Assembly: GCA_030740295.1 (NCBI GenBank)
Contig: JASLXP010000961.1
Span: forward strand, 1-15,054
DNA from: Planctomycetota bacterium
GTDB taxonomy: Bacteria; Planctomycetota; PUPC01; JACPCR01
Reading direction: 5' to 3'
Length of the DNA: 15,054 bases
The notes below the pieces were generated by a model. The model made no database searches and was not told the DNA's origin. It saw only the letters and a list, made by a program, of their open reading frames with translations. Position numbers and translations under genes: made by a program. Each line of letters opens with the position of its first letter. Position 1 is the first letter of the stretch. Below are positions 1 to 6,956 of the stretch, piece by piece.

Positions 1-1031
1 TGTTCGACCGCGCGCCGGGCGCGCTTTCTGTCCCCCTTTGCCAGCACGGCCGCGGCGACATCGAAAACTTCATAAGGCCACTTCCTTACGGCCTCGAGAG
101 CGATGTCAGCGTTTCCATTGGGATGAATACCCATCGAGAACAGGCATGCGCGCTGGGCCTTACGGTCTGTAAGGCCAAGCCATATTTTGCGCAGGACTGA
201 AGAGTGATCCTGCTTCGTATCCAGCGCGAAATTATGCAAAGCGGAGACAGGAATTTCTGAATCGTTTCCAAAGCGGCGAATGATTTTTTCGTTGCCATCA
301 ATGAGACAGGGATAACGAGACTGCACTCTCAGGCCGGCCATGACTAATTGCCTGTTTGCGTGGTCTAGGCATTGAGCGAGGGCCCTGGCATAAAACTCTG
401 TCAGTTGCGGCCATCCGGCGAAAAAGAGAAGTCGTTTCTCAATCAGTGTCGGACTGTCTTCGAGATTCCAGGTTTTGGTGATGGCGAGGAGGTGATCGTT
501 CAGATTCGCAATCGGCCGGCTTTCCCGACCGGAATGGAGACGGCTGTTCCATGCGGACAGTAGAGCTGCGGCATCCCTCGGTTCATTTCGACCCAGGGCA
601 GCCAGGGCAACAGACGGAGTCAACCTCACGGCCAGTCGAAAAGGCTGATGTTCCAGCTCGCTGTTCAACAGTCGGCGAAACAGTTTTGACGCTGCCTCAT
701 TCTGAGACTGAGTAAGAAAGCCCGCGAACTCCGGCGAATAGAGTTTCACCATCTTCCACGGTGCAAGGGCGCTGCGGCTTGTGCGTTCAAGAAGTGATTG
801 ATAACGGAGGTGTGTGCTGCGGTCGGGATCTTCCACAGCCACGTATTCGTTTACGAGTTTTCTGAAAGCAGGATAGTCCAGATCCGCCAGTTCATTGATG
901 ATGTCGGGTGATGCCGGCTGCCGCGTCTCCAATGCGGTAATGAACGCTTCCAGCGCTTTCTGCTCGAGGGCGTTTATTCCGGTTTCGGAAGAACCCACCC
1001 TGACCAGTAATGTCAGTAGCAGAAGATTCAT
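1..1031 (-). CDS. Unrecognised exported helix-rich protein, 3' end outside the window
   Basis: A single open minus-strand frame runs from an ATG at 1031 to base 1 without a stop, giving about 343 residues of a longer protein. It begins MNLLLLTLLVRVGSSETG, which looks like a short signal peptide, so export is inferred. The rest is rich in Leu, Ala, Arg and Glu with repeated amphipathic stretches (for example ALAALGRNEPRDAAALLSAW), consistent with an all-helical HEAT- or TPR-like solenoid. I see no catalytic motif and do not recognise the family. No in-frame ATG lies upstream and no clear Shine-Dalgarno precedes the start; the signal peptide decides it. The gene is divergent from the mutarotase, with 86 bp between the starts. 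Reading frame and composition make coding likely; function is unknown. Confidence 0.75.
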   Translation of the reverse strand, partial: MNLLLLTLLVRVGSSETGINALEQKALEAFITALETRQPASPDIINELADLDYPAFRKLVNEYVAVEDPDRSTHLRYQSLLERTSRSALAPWKMVKLYSPEFAGFLTQSQNEAASKLFRRLLNSELEHQPFRLAVRLTPSVALAALGRNEPRDAAALLSAWNSRLHSGRESRPIANLNDHLLAITKTWNLEDSPTLIEKRLLFFAGWPQLTEFYARALAQCLDHANRQLVMAGLRVQSRYPCLIDGNEKIIRRFGNDSEIPVSALHNFALDTKQDHSSVLRKIWLGLTDRKAQRACLFSMGIHPNGNADIALEAVRKWPYEVFDVAAAVLAKGDRKRARRAVE

Positions 1032-1055
1032 TCGATGATCATGTGAAAGACATGC

Positions 1056-1083
1056 TTGACAGAAATCTCGGTCCGCATAAAAA
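1056..1083 (+). promoter_or_regulatory. Sigma-70-like promoter of the mutarotase gene
   Basis: A perfect -35 hexamer TTGACA (1056-1061) is followed after 16 bp by TAAAAA (1078-1083), which matches the -10 consensus at four of six positions. Transcription would start near 1090, just upstream of the Shine-Dalgarno at 1104-1107 and the ATG at 1118. This also argues against translation starting at the in-frame ATG at 1010, which would lie upstream of the promoter. Confidence 0.5.
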
Positions 1084-1117
1084 GCTTTATCCCCCTGGCA
1101 ATCGGAGCGACTTCAAC

Positions 1118-2188
1118 ATGTCTCAAGAATCCTGTCATCTAAGCGAACACCGTCTGCCTAAACGTTACTTTGCTGTCACTCTGGAAAACGGACTGATCTC
1201 TGTGACGGTGATTCCGGAAAAAGGCGCGGATATCTATTCCATTTTTTACAAGCCGTGCAAGCTGGACGTGCTCTGGAAATCGCCGTGGGGCTTGAAGCGT
1301 CCGGTCGACGGTCTTCATTCTGCGGGCGCGAGCACGCTGACCGCGTGGATGGAACATTATCCCGGGGGCTGGCAGGAGATCTTTCCCAATGGCGGCGATG
1401 AATGTACCTACAAGGACGCCCTGATGAATTTTCATGGCGAGGCTTCCACATTGCCGTGGGATTTCAATGTGCTGCATGCGGATGAGAAAACCATCTCGGT
1501 GGAGTTTAGCGTGCAGCTCTTCCGCAGCCCGTTCACGGTGTCGCGAATTATGACAATCGAACGGGGCAGCCCGGTGATCACTTTCAAAGAGAAGGTCGAG
1601 AATCTCGCAGAAGAAGAGATGCATTTTATGTGGGGGCATCACCCGGCTTTCGGGGCGCCTTTCCTTGCAGAAGGATGTCAGATCCAGGTGCCGGCACGAA
1701 CCTTTCGAACGCATCCCTCAGCGAATACCGAGGCCGCCAGACTGAAGGGAGATTACTCGACGCTCTGGCCCCATGCGGAAACCGAAGAGGGAGAGAAGGT
1801 GGACATGAGCGTCGTGCCGCCTGCCGGCCAGCGTGCCGCGGAGATGGGGTATGTGACAGACCTGGAGGCCGGCTGGTACAGCATCTTCAATCCTGAATAC
1901 GATCTCGGTTTTTCAATGTCGTGGAACAAGGACGTGTTCCCGCACATCTGGTATTGGCAGGAACTGAAGGGATCGTTTGGTTACCCCTTCTATGGCCGCT
2001 GTTACACGATGGCGCTGGAACCGTTCAATTGCATCCCGGGGACGGGATTGGAATACGCGGTCGCAAACGATCTCGCCCCCTGCCTCGAAGCAGGAGGCAC
2101 ACTGGAGACCGAACTGGCCGTGGTCTTTTATGAGGGCGAGGGCGAGATAGCGAATGTCACCACGGCCGGCGAAGTAGAGCGTGTGTGA
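1118..2188 (+). CDS. Aldose 1-epimerase (mutarotase)-like protein
   Basis: Predicted 356-residue cytoplasmic protein of the galactose-mutarotase-like superfamily, which interconverts alpha and beta anomers of sugars or acts on related sugar derivatives. The N-terminus has the typical mutarotase opening (VTVIPEKGADIYSIFYKP). Candidate catalytic residues are in the expected order: His106 (NFHGEA), His174/His175 (WGHHPAFG) and Glu301 (ALEPFN), corresponding to the His/His/Glu set of GalM. The frame is open from an ATG at 1010, but I place the start at 1118: GGAG lies 10 nt upstream, and the leading 36 residues would overlap both the divergent gene and the promoter. It is divergent from the exported protein at 1-1031 and convergent with the isomerase. 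The substrate is unknown; a DUF4432-type relative is an alternative to true GalM. Confidence 0.85.
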   Translation: MSQESCHLSEHRLPKRYFAVTLENGLISVTVIPEKGADIYSIFYKPCKLDVLWKSPWGLKRPVDGLHSAGASTLTAWMEHYPGGWQEIFPNGGDECTYKDALMNFHGEASTLPWDFNVLHADEKTISVEFSVQLFRSPFTVSRIMTIERGSPVITFKEKVENLAEEEMHFMWGHHPAFGAPFLAEGCQIQVPARTFRTHPSANTEAARLKGDYSTLWPHAETEEGEKVDMSVVPPAGQRAAEMGYVTDLEAGWYSIFNPEYDLGFSMSWNKDVFPHIWYWQELKGSFGYPFYGRCYTMALEPFNCIPGTGLEYAVANDLAPCLEAGGTLETELAVVFYEGEGEIANVTTAGEVERV

Positions 2189-2205
2189 CCGTGATCGGAT
2201 CACGG
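2189..2205. terminator. Small hairpin between convergent genes
   Basis: Bases 2189-2195 (CCGTGAT) pair perfectly with 2199-2205 (ATCACGG) around a 3-nt loop. The hairpin sits in the 21-bp gap between the stop codons of the mutarotase and the isomerase, where a bidirectional terminator is expected. There is no U-run on either side and the stem is short, so this is a weak call. Confidence 0.3.
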
Positions 2206-2209
2206 CCCC

Positions 2210-2998
2210 TTACAGTTCACCAGCAATGATCTTGCTGAGCTGTTCGCTGAACATGCGGATGCTTCCTTCCGGGTCATCTTTGTCTCCGCCGATTTCGACG
2301 GTGAGATAATCGTCATAACCGATTTCCATCCATGCCTCGCGGCACGCCTTCCACGGAACATCGCTATCGAGTGACTTGGGAAAACCGAGATTGGGATACG
2401 GGGTGAATCCTTTTACGTGAATCTTGAAGATCTGATCACCAAGGCTGCGAATCCAGTGCTGTGGAAAGCCGTAGGCCATGATGTTACCGCAATCGAAATA
2501 CGCCTTGACGTACGGGCTGTTCACTTCGGCCACGTAGTTTTTGAACTCCATCGGACTGAGCAGGAATTTGTTCCAGACGTTTTCGAGCGCGAGCACAATC
2601 TCTTCCTCCTCCGCGACTGCAGCGATGTCCTGCACCTCGGCGAAGCTTCGTTCCCACGCTTCCTCATAAGTAACTTCATCATTTACCACAGCGGGCACGA
2701 GCAGCACTGCGTTGGCGCCAATCTGCCTGGCATGACGAATGTCCTGCTTGATGCACTCGTTACAAACCTTACGGACATCGGGGTCTGGGCTCGACAACGG
2801 ATGTGACCAGTGCTTGCCGCCCATGATGCTCGGTATCTCCAATCCGACCTCGTCCGCGATCTTCTTCCATTCGAGGACGGTGTCCGTATCGTCATTGGAC
2901 GGGAATTCGACGCCGTCGAATCCTGTATCTTTCGCCAGTTGAAGTTTCGTTTGTGCGTTGTCGCCGGGCAAGCAGCCCATACAGATGCCCTTCTTCAT
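2210..2998 (-). CDS. Sugar phosphate isomerase/epimerase, AP-endonuclease-2 fold
   Basis: A 262-residue TIM-barrel protein of the xylose-isomerase-like / AP_endonuc_2 superfamily, whose members epimerise or isomerise free or phosphorylated sugars using a divalent metal. The expected metal-binding set is visible: Glu139 (LALEN), Asp169 (YFDCGN), His194 (KIHVKG) and Glu235 (TVEIGG). Length is normal for the family and there is no signal peptide, so it acts in the cytoplasm. The start is supported by AGGAG at 3006-3010, 7 nt before the ATG. It is the last gene of the minus-strand block, 119 bp after the peroxidase stop, and its stop is 21 bp from that of the mutarotase. It resembles L-ribulose-5-phosphate 3-epimerases or hydroxypyruvate-isomerase-like enzymes, but the substrate cannot be read from the sequence. 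Confidence 0.88.
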   Translation of the reverse strand: MKKGICMGCLPGDNAQTKLQLAKDTGFDGVEFPSNDDTDTVLEWKKIADEVGLEIPSIMGGKHWSHPLSSPDPDVRKVCNECIKQDIRHARQIGANAVLLVPAVVNDEVTYEEAWERSFAEVQDIAAVAEEEEIVLALENVWNKFLLSPMEFKNYVAEVNSPYVKAYFDCGNIMAYGFPQHWIRSLGDQIFKIHVKGFTPYPNLGFPKSLDSDVPWKACREAWMEIGYDDYLTVEIGGDKDDPEGSIRMFSEQLSKIIAGEL

Positions 2999-3117
2999 TT
3001 TGGAACTCCTGGTGTGGATTTAGCGTGGTTCGCAGTAACCCGCTTTATCAGCGGCCCGGCGGACATTGTTGCTGGCACACCTGTCTGTGTAAAGCCGCCG
3101 AAGTTTCGCCCGCCGTT

Positions 3118-4929
3118 CTACACGCCTGCGTGGAAGACATCATTCGAGATATTCTGTACGCCGGTGTTGCGCCTGATGATGTCAGCAAGGCTCGTGCTGT
3201 TTATCACTTTCAGATCCTGTTCGGTGAAGGCGGGATCATTCTCATAGTAGAAACGATCGCCGTCCCGAAGGTTCTCGAACTGTTGTCTGATGGCGGCGAA
3301 AAGCAATTCGCCCGTGCTTGCGCCTTCCACATGATCCTCAGCCAGCGCGCCGACCCAGGAATCCACGTTATGCACGCTCCCGTAGAGGCTGCGGAGTCTG
3401 CCCGCGATCACCGGGTCAGAGGTGATGTCCATGAAATTGCGCGCGGGCTCAAGCCCGAAGGCGATGCGCATGGTGTTGTAATCGGGCAGGCCATGGTCGC
3501 GTCCTCGCTGAATGTTGAGCGCGGCAAGGTCAAGTCCCCCGGCGCCTGGGGGGCCAAACAGGAAGCTCCGCAGATCATCCACAACCCTTGTATCAACCTC
3601 TTCCATCTGCTGGCCGGCCAGCCCGCGCAGGACAGGATCAATCCCACCCTCACGAGTGATGCGCGCGGGATTGAAGAACGCGTTCCTCAGTTCCAGGTGG
3701 CCTTGCGGAATCGGTTCTCCCTGCTCATTCACGCGAGGAAGGAATGAAGGGATCATGCTGTGGCCCATCCGATAGAGTGAGGTCGAAAACTCATTCATTA
3801 CCGAACCGTCAACGGTCGGGTCATAACCCCTGTATCTGTCGATGGCGCCCTCGCCAAGAAGAGCCGGCAGAAATTCATTGAAGGTAATGGCCTGAATCTG
3901 TGCGCCAACAATCTTGCGAGCACGCTGATAGATTTCTTCATCCGAAAGGTGCGGGCTGTTCTGTTTGATCGACTTCGCCAGTCGATTGTGTTCACGCATG
4001 AACACAGTGTGCATCGCCGTCAGACCGGTCTGTTCGTTCGCACGGACATCTCCGGCCACAAAGAACCGGGTGGACTTGCCCATCGCGTTATCCTGACTCC
4101 CGTCATTGAAGGGCAGCAAGTCACCCGGGCTGGTCTTGAGCAGGCCGTCTTCGAACGTTCGGAGAAATGCTGCCCGTTCCGAATCAGAGCCATAAACCAT
4201 CGAACCATCGAGCCAGGCGGTAATGGCATTGATCTGCTGTCGCGGATTCATCTGATTCGTACCGGTCGTTGTATCGTATCGACTGCGTATGAAACCAATC
4301 TTTGCATCCCCCTTGCCGCGAGGATCGAAGAACGCATCCCCTCGCGGCATCGGTATGTCTCTCACCTCGTTCGGCACCTGCTCTGGCGTCAGGTCGATAT
4401 CGTGATCGATGAACTGTCCCCACTGCCAGACCATGCTGGTCAGCCCGCGATCGTTTGGAATGGAAGCGCTCTGAGCGGAGACAACATTGCTGATGGTCCT
4501 CGGATTGGGCCGAGTCTGGCCGCCCATGTCATCTACACCGTCCGAGTACCTGGGCGCGGCTGCGCGAGCGAGTTGCTGGCCCGCTCCTCCCCTCATCGGG
4601 AACAGAGGATTGTTATTGTGGCCATCGATACTTCGTGCCTGAAACCTTCGGTCCGCCTCATCGCTGATAACTACAGTGTCTTTCTGAGGAATGAGCGATT
4701 CGTCCAGGTCGCTCTCCAGCGAGGACAGGATCGTCACCAGATCCCTTACTCTCAGATGGGTGGGATTGGGAATCGCGCCCGAATCGAAACTCAATCGCCT
4801 GAGGAGCGACGGATTAATGGTTATCTGAATCGGAGGCATGAGCCCATTTCTCAAGAGATCTTGTCGCGCGCTCACCATCAGAATCTGAGGGAGGCGACCG
4901 GGCACCGCGAATCTGAGGCGAAAAAACAC
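3118..4929 (-). CDS. Animal-type haem peroxidase (peroxinectin-like family)
   Basis: Predicted H2O2-dependent haem peroxidase of the animal peroxidase superfamily (up to 603 residues). By comparison with myeloperoxidase, the active site is complete: Gln172, Asp175 (haem ester), His176 (distal) and Asp177 (calcium) in WGQFIDHDIDLTP; Thr237/Asp241/Ser243 of the calcium site; Arg296 (distal) and Glu299 (second haem ester) in AGDVRANEQ; the family block MREHNRLA (311-318); proximal His390 in YRMGHSMIPSF; and IQRGRDHG at 473-480. Position 300 is Gln, not the Met that forms the sulfonium link in myeloperoxidase. The start is uncertain: 4929 is a GTG, and ATGs at 4878 and 4839 are alternatives, none with a Shine-Dalgarno. 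None of these starts gives a convincing signal peptide, which is odd for this family. The isomerase follows 119 bp downstream. Confidence 0.92.
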   Translation of the reverse strand: MFFRLRFAVPGRLPQILMVSARQDLLRNGLMPPIQITINPSLLRRLSFDSGAIPNPTHLRVRDLVTILSSLESDLDESLIPQKDTVVISDEADRRFQARSIDGHNNNPLFPMRGGAGQQLARAAAPRYSDGVDDMGGQTRPNPRTISNVVSAQSASIPNDRGLTSMVWQWGQFIDHDIDLTPEQVPNEVRDIPMPRGDAFFDPRGKGDAKIGFIRSRYDTTTGTNQMNPRQQINAITAWLDGSMVYGSDSERAAFLRTFEDGLLKTSPGDLLPFNDGSQDNAMGKSTRFFVAGDVRANEQTGLTAMHTVFMREHNRLAKSIKQNSPHLSDEEIYQRARKIVGAQIQAITFNEFLPALLGEGAIDRYRGYDPTVDGSVMNEFSTSLYRMGHSMIPSFLPRVNEQGEPIPQGHLELRNAFFNPARITREGGIDPVLRGLAGQQMEEVDTRVVDDLRSFLFGPPGAGGLDLAALNIQRGRDHGLPDYNTMRIAFGLEPARNFMDITSDPVIAGRLRSLYGSVHNVDSWVGALAEDHVEGASTGELLFAAIRQQFENLRDGDRFYYENDPAFTEQDLKVINSTSLADIIRRNTGVQNISNDVFHAGV

Positions 4930-5095
4930 CTGTTGGAATTATCGAAGGTTCTGAGAGAACTTTAGGATTTTCCCCGTTTTTCAATGTCCGCGAGTCCGTT
5001 TGGTGACGAACACTGACAGAGCCTCTGGCGCCGACTCTCCTCAATTTCTTTCATTTCAACGACTAAGCAGCGGGCCTCTGGGCTGCCCAAATTTT

Positions 5096-5115
5096 TGCCA
5101 AGAATTTTTTTGGCA
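5096..5115. promoter_or_regulatory. Inverted repeat overlapping the small-RNA promoter
   Basis: TGCCAA (5096-5101) and TTGGCA (5110-5115) form a perfect inverted repeat with an 8-nt AT-rich spacer. The right half coincides with the putative -35 box of the small RNA. A second small palindrome (TGGGC-T-GCCCA) lies just upstream at about 5079-5089. Binding by a repressor or activator is inferred; no cognate regulator is in the window. Confidence 0.25.
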
Positions 5116-5137
5116 TGTGCCCAAAGGGGCGTATTCT
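5110..5137 (+). promoter_or_regulatory. Sigma-70-like promoter for the candidate small RNA
   Basis: TTGGCA (5110-5115; consensus TTGACA) is separated by 16 bp from TATTCT (5132-5137; consensus TATAAT). The predicted start is near 5142-5145, directly ahead of the folded region and its terminator on the same strand. Confidence 0.45.
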
Positions 5138-5141
5138 GATT

Positions 5142-5273
5142 GTGACACCGCCATCCGCTAGAGTTGCGACACAGTCCGAGAGCTCCCGCCTCACACCGCA
5201 CAACATAGCTTTCGGATGCAACTCACCGCCCTCAAGCCAGCCTGCTAGCCCGCTGCAGGCTGGCTGATTTTTT
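5142..5273 (+). ncRNA. Candidate structured small RNA of about 132 nt
   Basis: No plus-strand gene surrounds this region, yet it has promoter-like boxes, a foldable body and a strong plus-oriented intrinsic terminator. A 7-bp stem P1 (GAGTTGC 5161-5167 with GCAACTC 5218-5224) encloses a 6-nt bulge (5168-5173) and an 11-bp stem P2 (GTCCGAGAGCT 5174-5184 with AGCTTTCGGAT 5207-5217). P2 contains two G-U pairs, which would be C-A mismatches in the opposite transcript, so the plus strand is favoured. The 22-nt apical loop (5185-5206) is C/A-rich and G-poor apart from two bases, with a CCTC-like anti-Shine-Dalgarno stretch nearby; base-pairing regulation of mRNAs is possible but inferred. It matches no RNA family I recognise. 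Together with its promoter it fills most of the 361-bp gap between the peroxidase and SDR genes; I see nothing further in 4930-5090. Confidence 0.5.
5235..5273 (+). terminator. Intrinsic terminator of the candidate small RNA
   Basis: A perfect 11-bp GC-rich stem (AGCCAGCCTGC 5235-5245 with GCAGGCTGGCT 5255-5265) and a 9-nt loop are followed by GA and six T residues (5268-5273). The T-run is on the plus strand. In the minus direction the hairpin lies 26-56 nt after the SDR stop and could also slow that transcript, but no U-run follows it there. Confidence 0.8.
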
Positions 5274-5290
5274 GGCCCGACATTATCTCC

Positions 5291-6103
5291 CTATCCAGCC
5301 ACCAGTCGCCCGCCGCCATCCACGCTGATCACCTGCCCACTTACAAACGATCCCAGGTCCGTAACTAGAAACTCCATCACGTTTGCCAGATCGTCAGGCT
5401 GACAGGGACGTTCCAGGGGATGGTCCGAGTTCAGCCACTTTTCGTCTACTTTGCGTGTTGCCATAAATCTAGCGGTCGGCGTGTTCCCCGGCGCGATGCA
5501 GTTCACGGTCACTCCGGACGACCTGACCTGCGCGGCCAGACAGCGGGTGAAGTGATTCACGGCCGCTTTGGCCACTGCGTACATCGAGCCCCATGCGCAG
5601 CCATGGAAGGCCGCGTTGGATGCGATGTTGATGATTCGGCCATAACCACTGGCCATCATGTCCGGTGAAACCGCCTGACAGCACAGAATAGCGCTCTTGA
5701 GATTGCGGTCCATGATGGAGGACGCGTCAATTTCCGAGATGAAAACACAATCGTTTGGCTCAGCTTTGTTGCCGTCCGCCGCGATATCACCACCCGCGTT
5801 GTTTACCAGAATATCGACTGGGGTCGCCTGCTCTCTGATCTCGGCAGCCATCCTTCTTACCTGATTCTCCTCTGTCAGATCGCCAGAGACGGCAACGACG
5901 TCTCCCAACCCGCCGAGCTCCTCTGCTACTTCGGACAGGGACTTCGATTCCTCAAATTGCGAAGGTGCTTCCTCACTGAGATCATGGATGGCCACACGGG
6001 CCCCGAGCTTCAGCAGACGTTCGGCGTAAGCTCGTCCGATGCCTCTGCCGGAACCCGTTACCCATGCGGTCTTTCCTGCGAGTGGTTCTTCCTGGCTCAT
6101 CAT
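5291..6103 (-). CDS. Short-chain dehydrogenase/reductase (SDR)
   Basis: A 270-residue classical SDR, an NAD(P)-dependent oxidoreductase of alcohol, sugar or oxoacyl substrates. Numbered from 6103 it shows the Rossmann motif TGSGRGIG (16-23), an Asp at the end of beta2 (Asp41 in VAIHD) that favours NAD(H), NNAGG (101-105), and the catalytic Asn134, Ser162, Tyr175 and Lys179 (YAVAK). The C-terminus ends with the usual FVSGQVISVDGGGRL. The frame is open to 6148, but the ATG at 6103 is preferred because GAAGG lies 5 nt upstream and the fold begins about ten residues in. It is divergent from the SGNH hydrolase (102 bp between starts), and the small-RNA terminator lies just past its stop. A sugar or uronate dehydrogenase role would fit the neighbours but is only inferred. 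Confidence 0.92.
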   Translation of the reverse strand: MMSQEEPLAGKTAWVTGSGRGIGRAYAERLLKLGARVAIHDLSEEAPSQFEESKSLSEVAEELGGLGDVVAVSGDLTEENQVRRMAAEIREQATPVDILVNNAGGDIAADGNKAEPNDCVFISEIDASSIMDRNLKSAILCCQAVSPDMMASGYGRIINIASNAAFHGCAWGSMYAVAKAAVNHFTRCLAAQVRSSGVTVNCIAPGNTPTARFMATRKVDEKWLNSDHPLERPCQPDDLANVMEFLVTDLGSFVSGQVISVDGGGRLVAG

Positions 6104-6140
6104 TGGTACCTTCAATGTCTCTTGCGTAACCGGAGCGGTT

Positions 6141-6153
6141 GGGAACAATTCCC
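6141..6153. promoter_or_regulatory. Palindrome in the divergent SDR/SGNH promoter region
   Basis: GGGAA (6141-6145) and TTCCC (6149-6153) are separated by CAA, near the middle of the 102-bp space between two divergent starts. The position suits a shared operator. A possible plus-strand promoter nearby (TTGGCG 6160-6165, 17 bp, TATTGA 6183-6188) is poor and places the start very close to the ribosome binding site. Confidence 0.2.
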
Positions 6154-6205
6154 CGACGCTTGGCGCGAGGTTTTATATCCAATATTGATCCATTTCGAGG
6201 GTTCC

Positions 6206-6847
6206 ATGAGTTTCCAGATAAAAAGCGGGCAGACTGTGGTGATGATCGGTGACAGTATTACTGACTGCGGACGTCGCGGTCCAGAGCGCCCATTCGGCAG
6301 TGGATACGTCAAACAAACGGTCGACCTCATCACTGCGAAGTATCCGGAGCGTGACATTACTTTTATCAACGAAGGTATCGGTGGAAACACCGTTCAAGAT
6401 CTTCGCGGACGCTGGCATGATGATGTGCTCATCCACAAGCCTAACTGGCTGACGATCAAGATCGGAATCAATGATCTGCATCGCAATTTGGGCAACACTG
6501 TCGATCTCTCCCCATCTGCCTACGAGGGCCTCTACACCGAGATTCTCCATCTCACACAGAAACATACCAAGGCCAGAATCGTACTCATTGATCCCTTTTA
6601 CATCAGCACTGATACGGAAACAGGCAGCCACCGCAGTACTGTGCTCGAGCGATTGCCTGCTTACCGGAACGTCGTAGCAAAGCTTGCGAAAAAGTACAAC
6701 GTCGCCGGTCATGTCAAGACCCATGCTCTGTATCAGAAGCAGCTCAAGTATCGTCCCGCCGATCGGTTCTGCCCGGAACCTGTCCATCCCAACGCCGCCG
6801 GCCATACCGTCATTGCCCTGGGCCTGCTCGAGGCCTTAGGCTGGTGA
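6206..6847 (+). CDS. SGNH/GDSL hydrolase (esterase-like)
   Basis: A 213-residue SGNH-fold hydrolase, probably a carbohydrate or lipid esterase. Numbered from the ATG at 6206, the family blocks are present: nucleophile Ser17 in GDSITDCGRR, the Gly block NEGIGGNT (55-62), oxyanion Asn89 in KIGIND, and catalytic His194 in PVHPNAAGH. The usual Asp three residues before the His is Glu191 here. There is no signal peptide, so it should act in the cytoplasm. The frame is open much further upstream (to 5957), but that overlaps the SDR gene; the 6206 ATG has GAGGG at 6197-6201 and begins right at the fold. It is first of three plus-strand genes (gaps 105 and 46 bp), suggesting de-esterification of products released by the giant hydrolase. 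Acetyl esterase activity is inferred. Confidence 0.9.
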   Translation: MSFQIKSGQTVVMIGDSITDCGRRGPERPFGSGYVKQTVDLITAKYPERDITFINEGIGGNTVQDLRGRWHDDVLIHKPNWLTIKIGINDLHRNLGNTVDLSPSAYEGLYTEILHLTQKHTKARIVLIDPFYISTDTETGSHRSTVLERLPAYRNVVAKLAKKYNVAGHVKTHALYQKQLKYRPADRFCPEPVHPNAAGHTVIALGLLEALGW

Positions 6848-6920
6848 AGCCGTAACTTTGTGTAAACCGACTGCTCACCTTTAAGGCGTCTGCTACTCTT
6901 CCAATCCAATTCCATTCAAC

Positions 6921-6956
6921 ATGGGCTGCCTCTCCGCAATCAGCCCACCCCTGTGA
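6921..6956 (+). CDS. Possible 11-residue leader ORF overlapping the next start
   Basis: ATG at 6921 opens MGCLSAISPPL and stops at TGA 6954-6956, which overlaps the GTG start of the next gene (GTGA). The arrangement would allow translational coupling, which could explain the lack of a Shine-Dalgarno for that GTG. The leader also lacks a Shine-Dalgarno and is short enough to occur by chance. Confidence 0.2.
   Translation: MGCLSAISPPL

Noticed and set aside
86..563. Short frames at 86-301 (minus) and 372-563 (plus)
   Set aside because: They are out of frame with the continuous minus-strand coding frame from 1031 to 1, which has a signal peptide.
1010..1117. Upstream ATG start for the mutarotase
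   Set aside because: The extra 36 residues do not resemble a mutarotase N-terminus and would cover the -35 and -10 boxes and the divergent start.
1139..1714. 191-codon minus-strand frame opposite the mutarotase
   Set aside because: The sense frame carries the mutarotase active-site motifs; this one is a shadow.
3000..3117. Terminator in the gap between the peroxidase and the isomerase
   Set aside because: Only a 5-bp stem (CCGCT/AGCGG) without a U-run is visible; co-transcription is equally likely.
3949..4965. 338-codon plus-strand open frame opposite the haem peroxidase
   Set aside because: It is antisense to a gene with clear family motifs, contains no recognisable domain and has the Arg/Ser/Pro-rich look of a shadow frame.
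4962..5201. 79-codon minus-strand frame upstream of the peroxidase
   Set aside because: Cys-rich, no domain, overlaps the structured RNA and is not a frameshifted peroxidase N-terminus.
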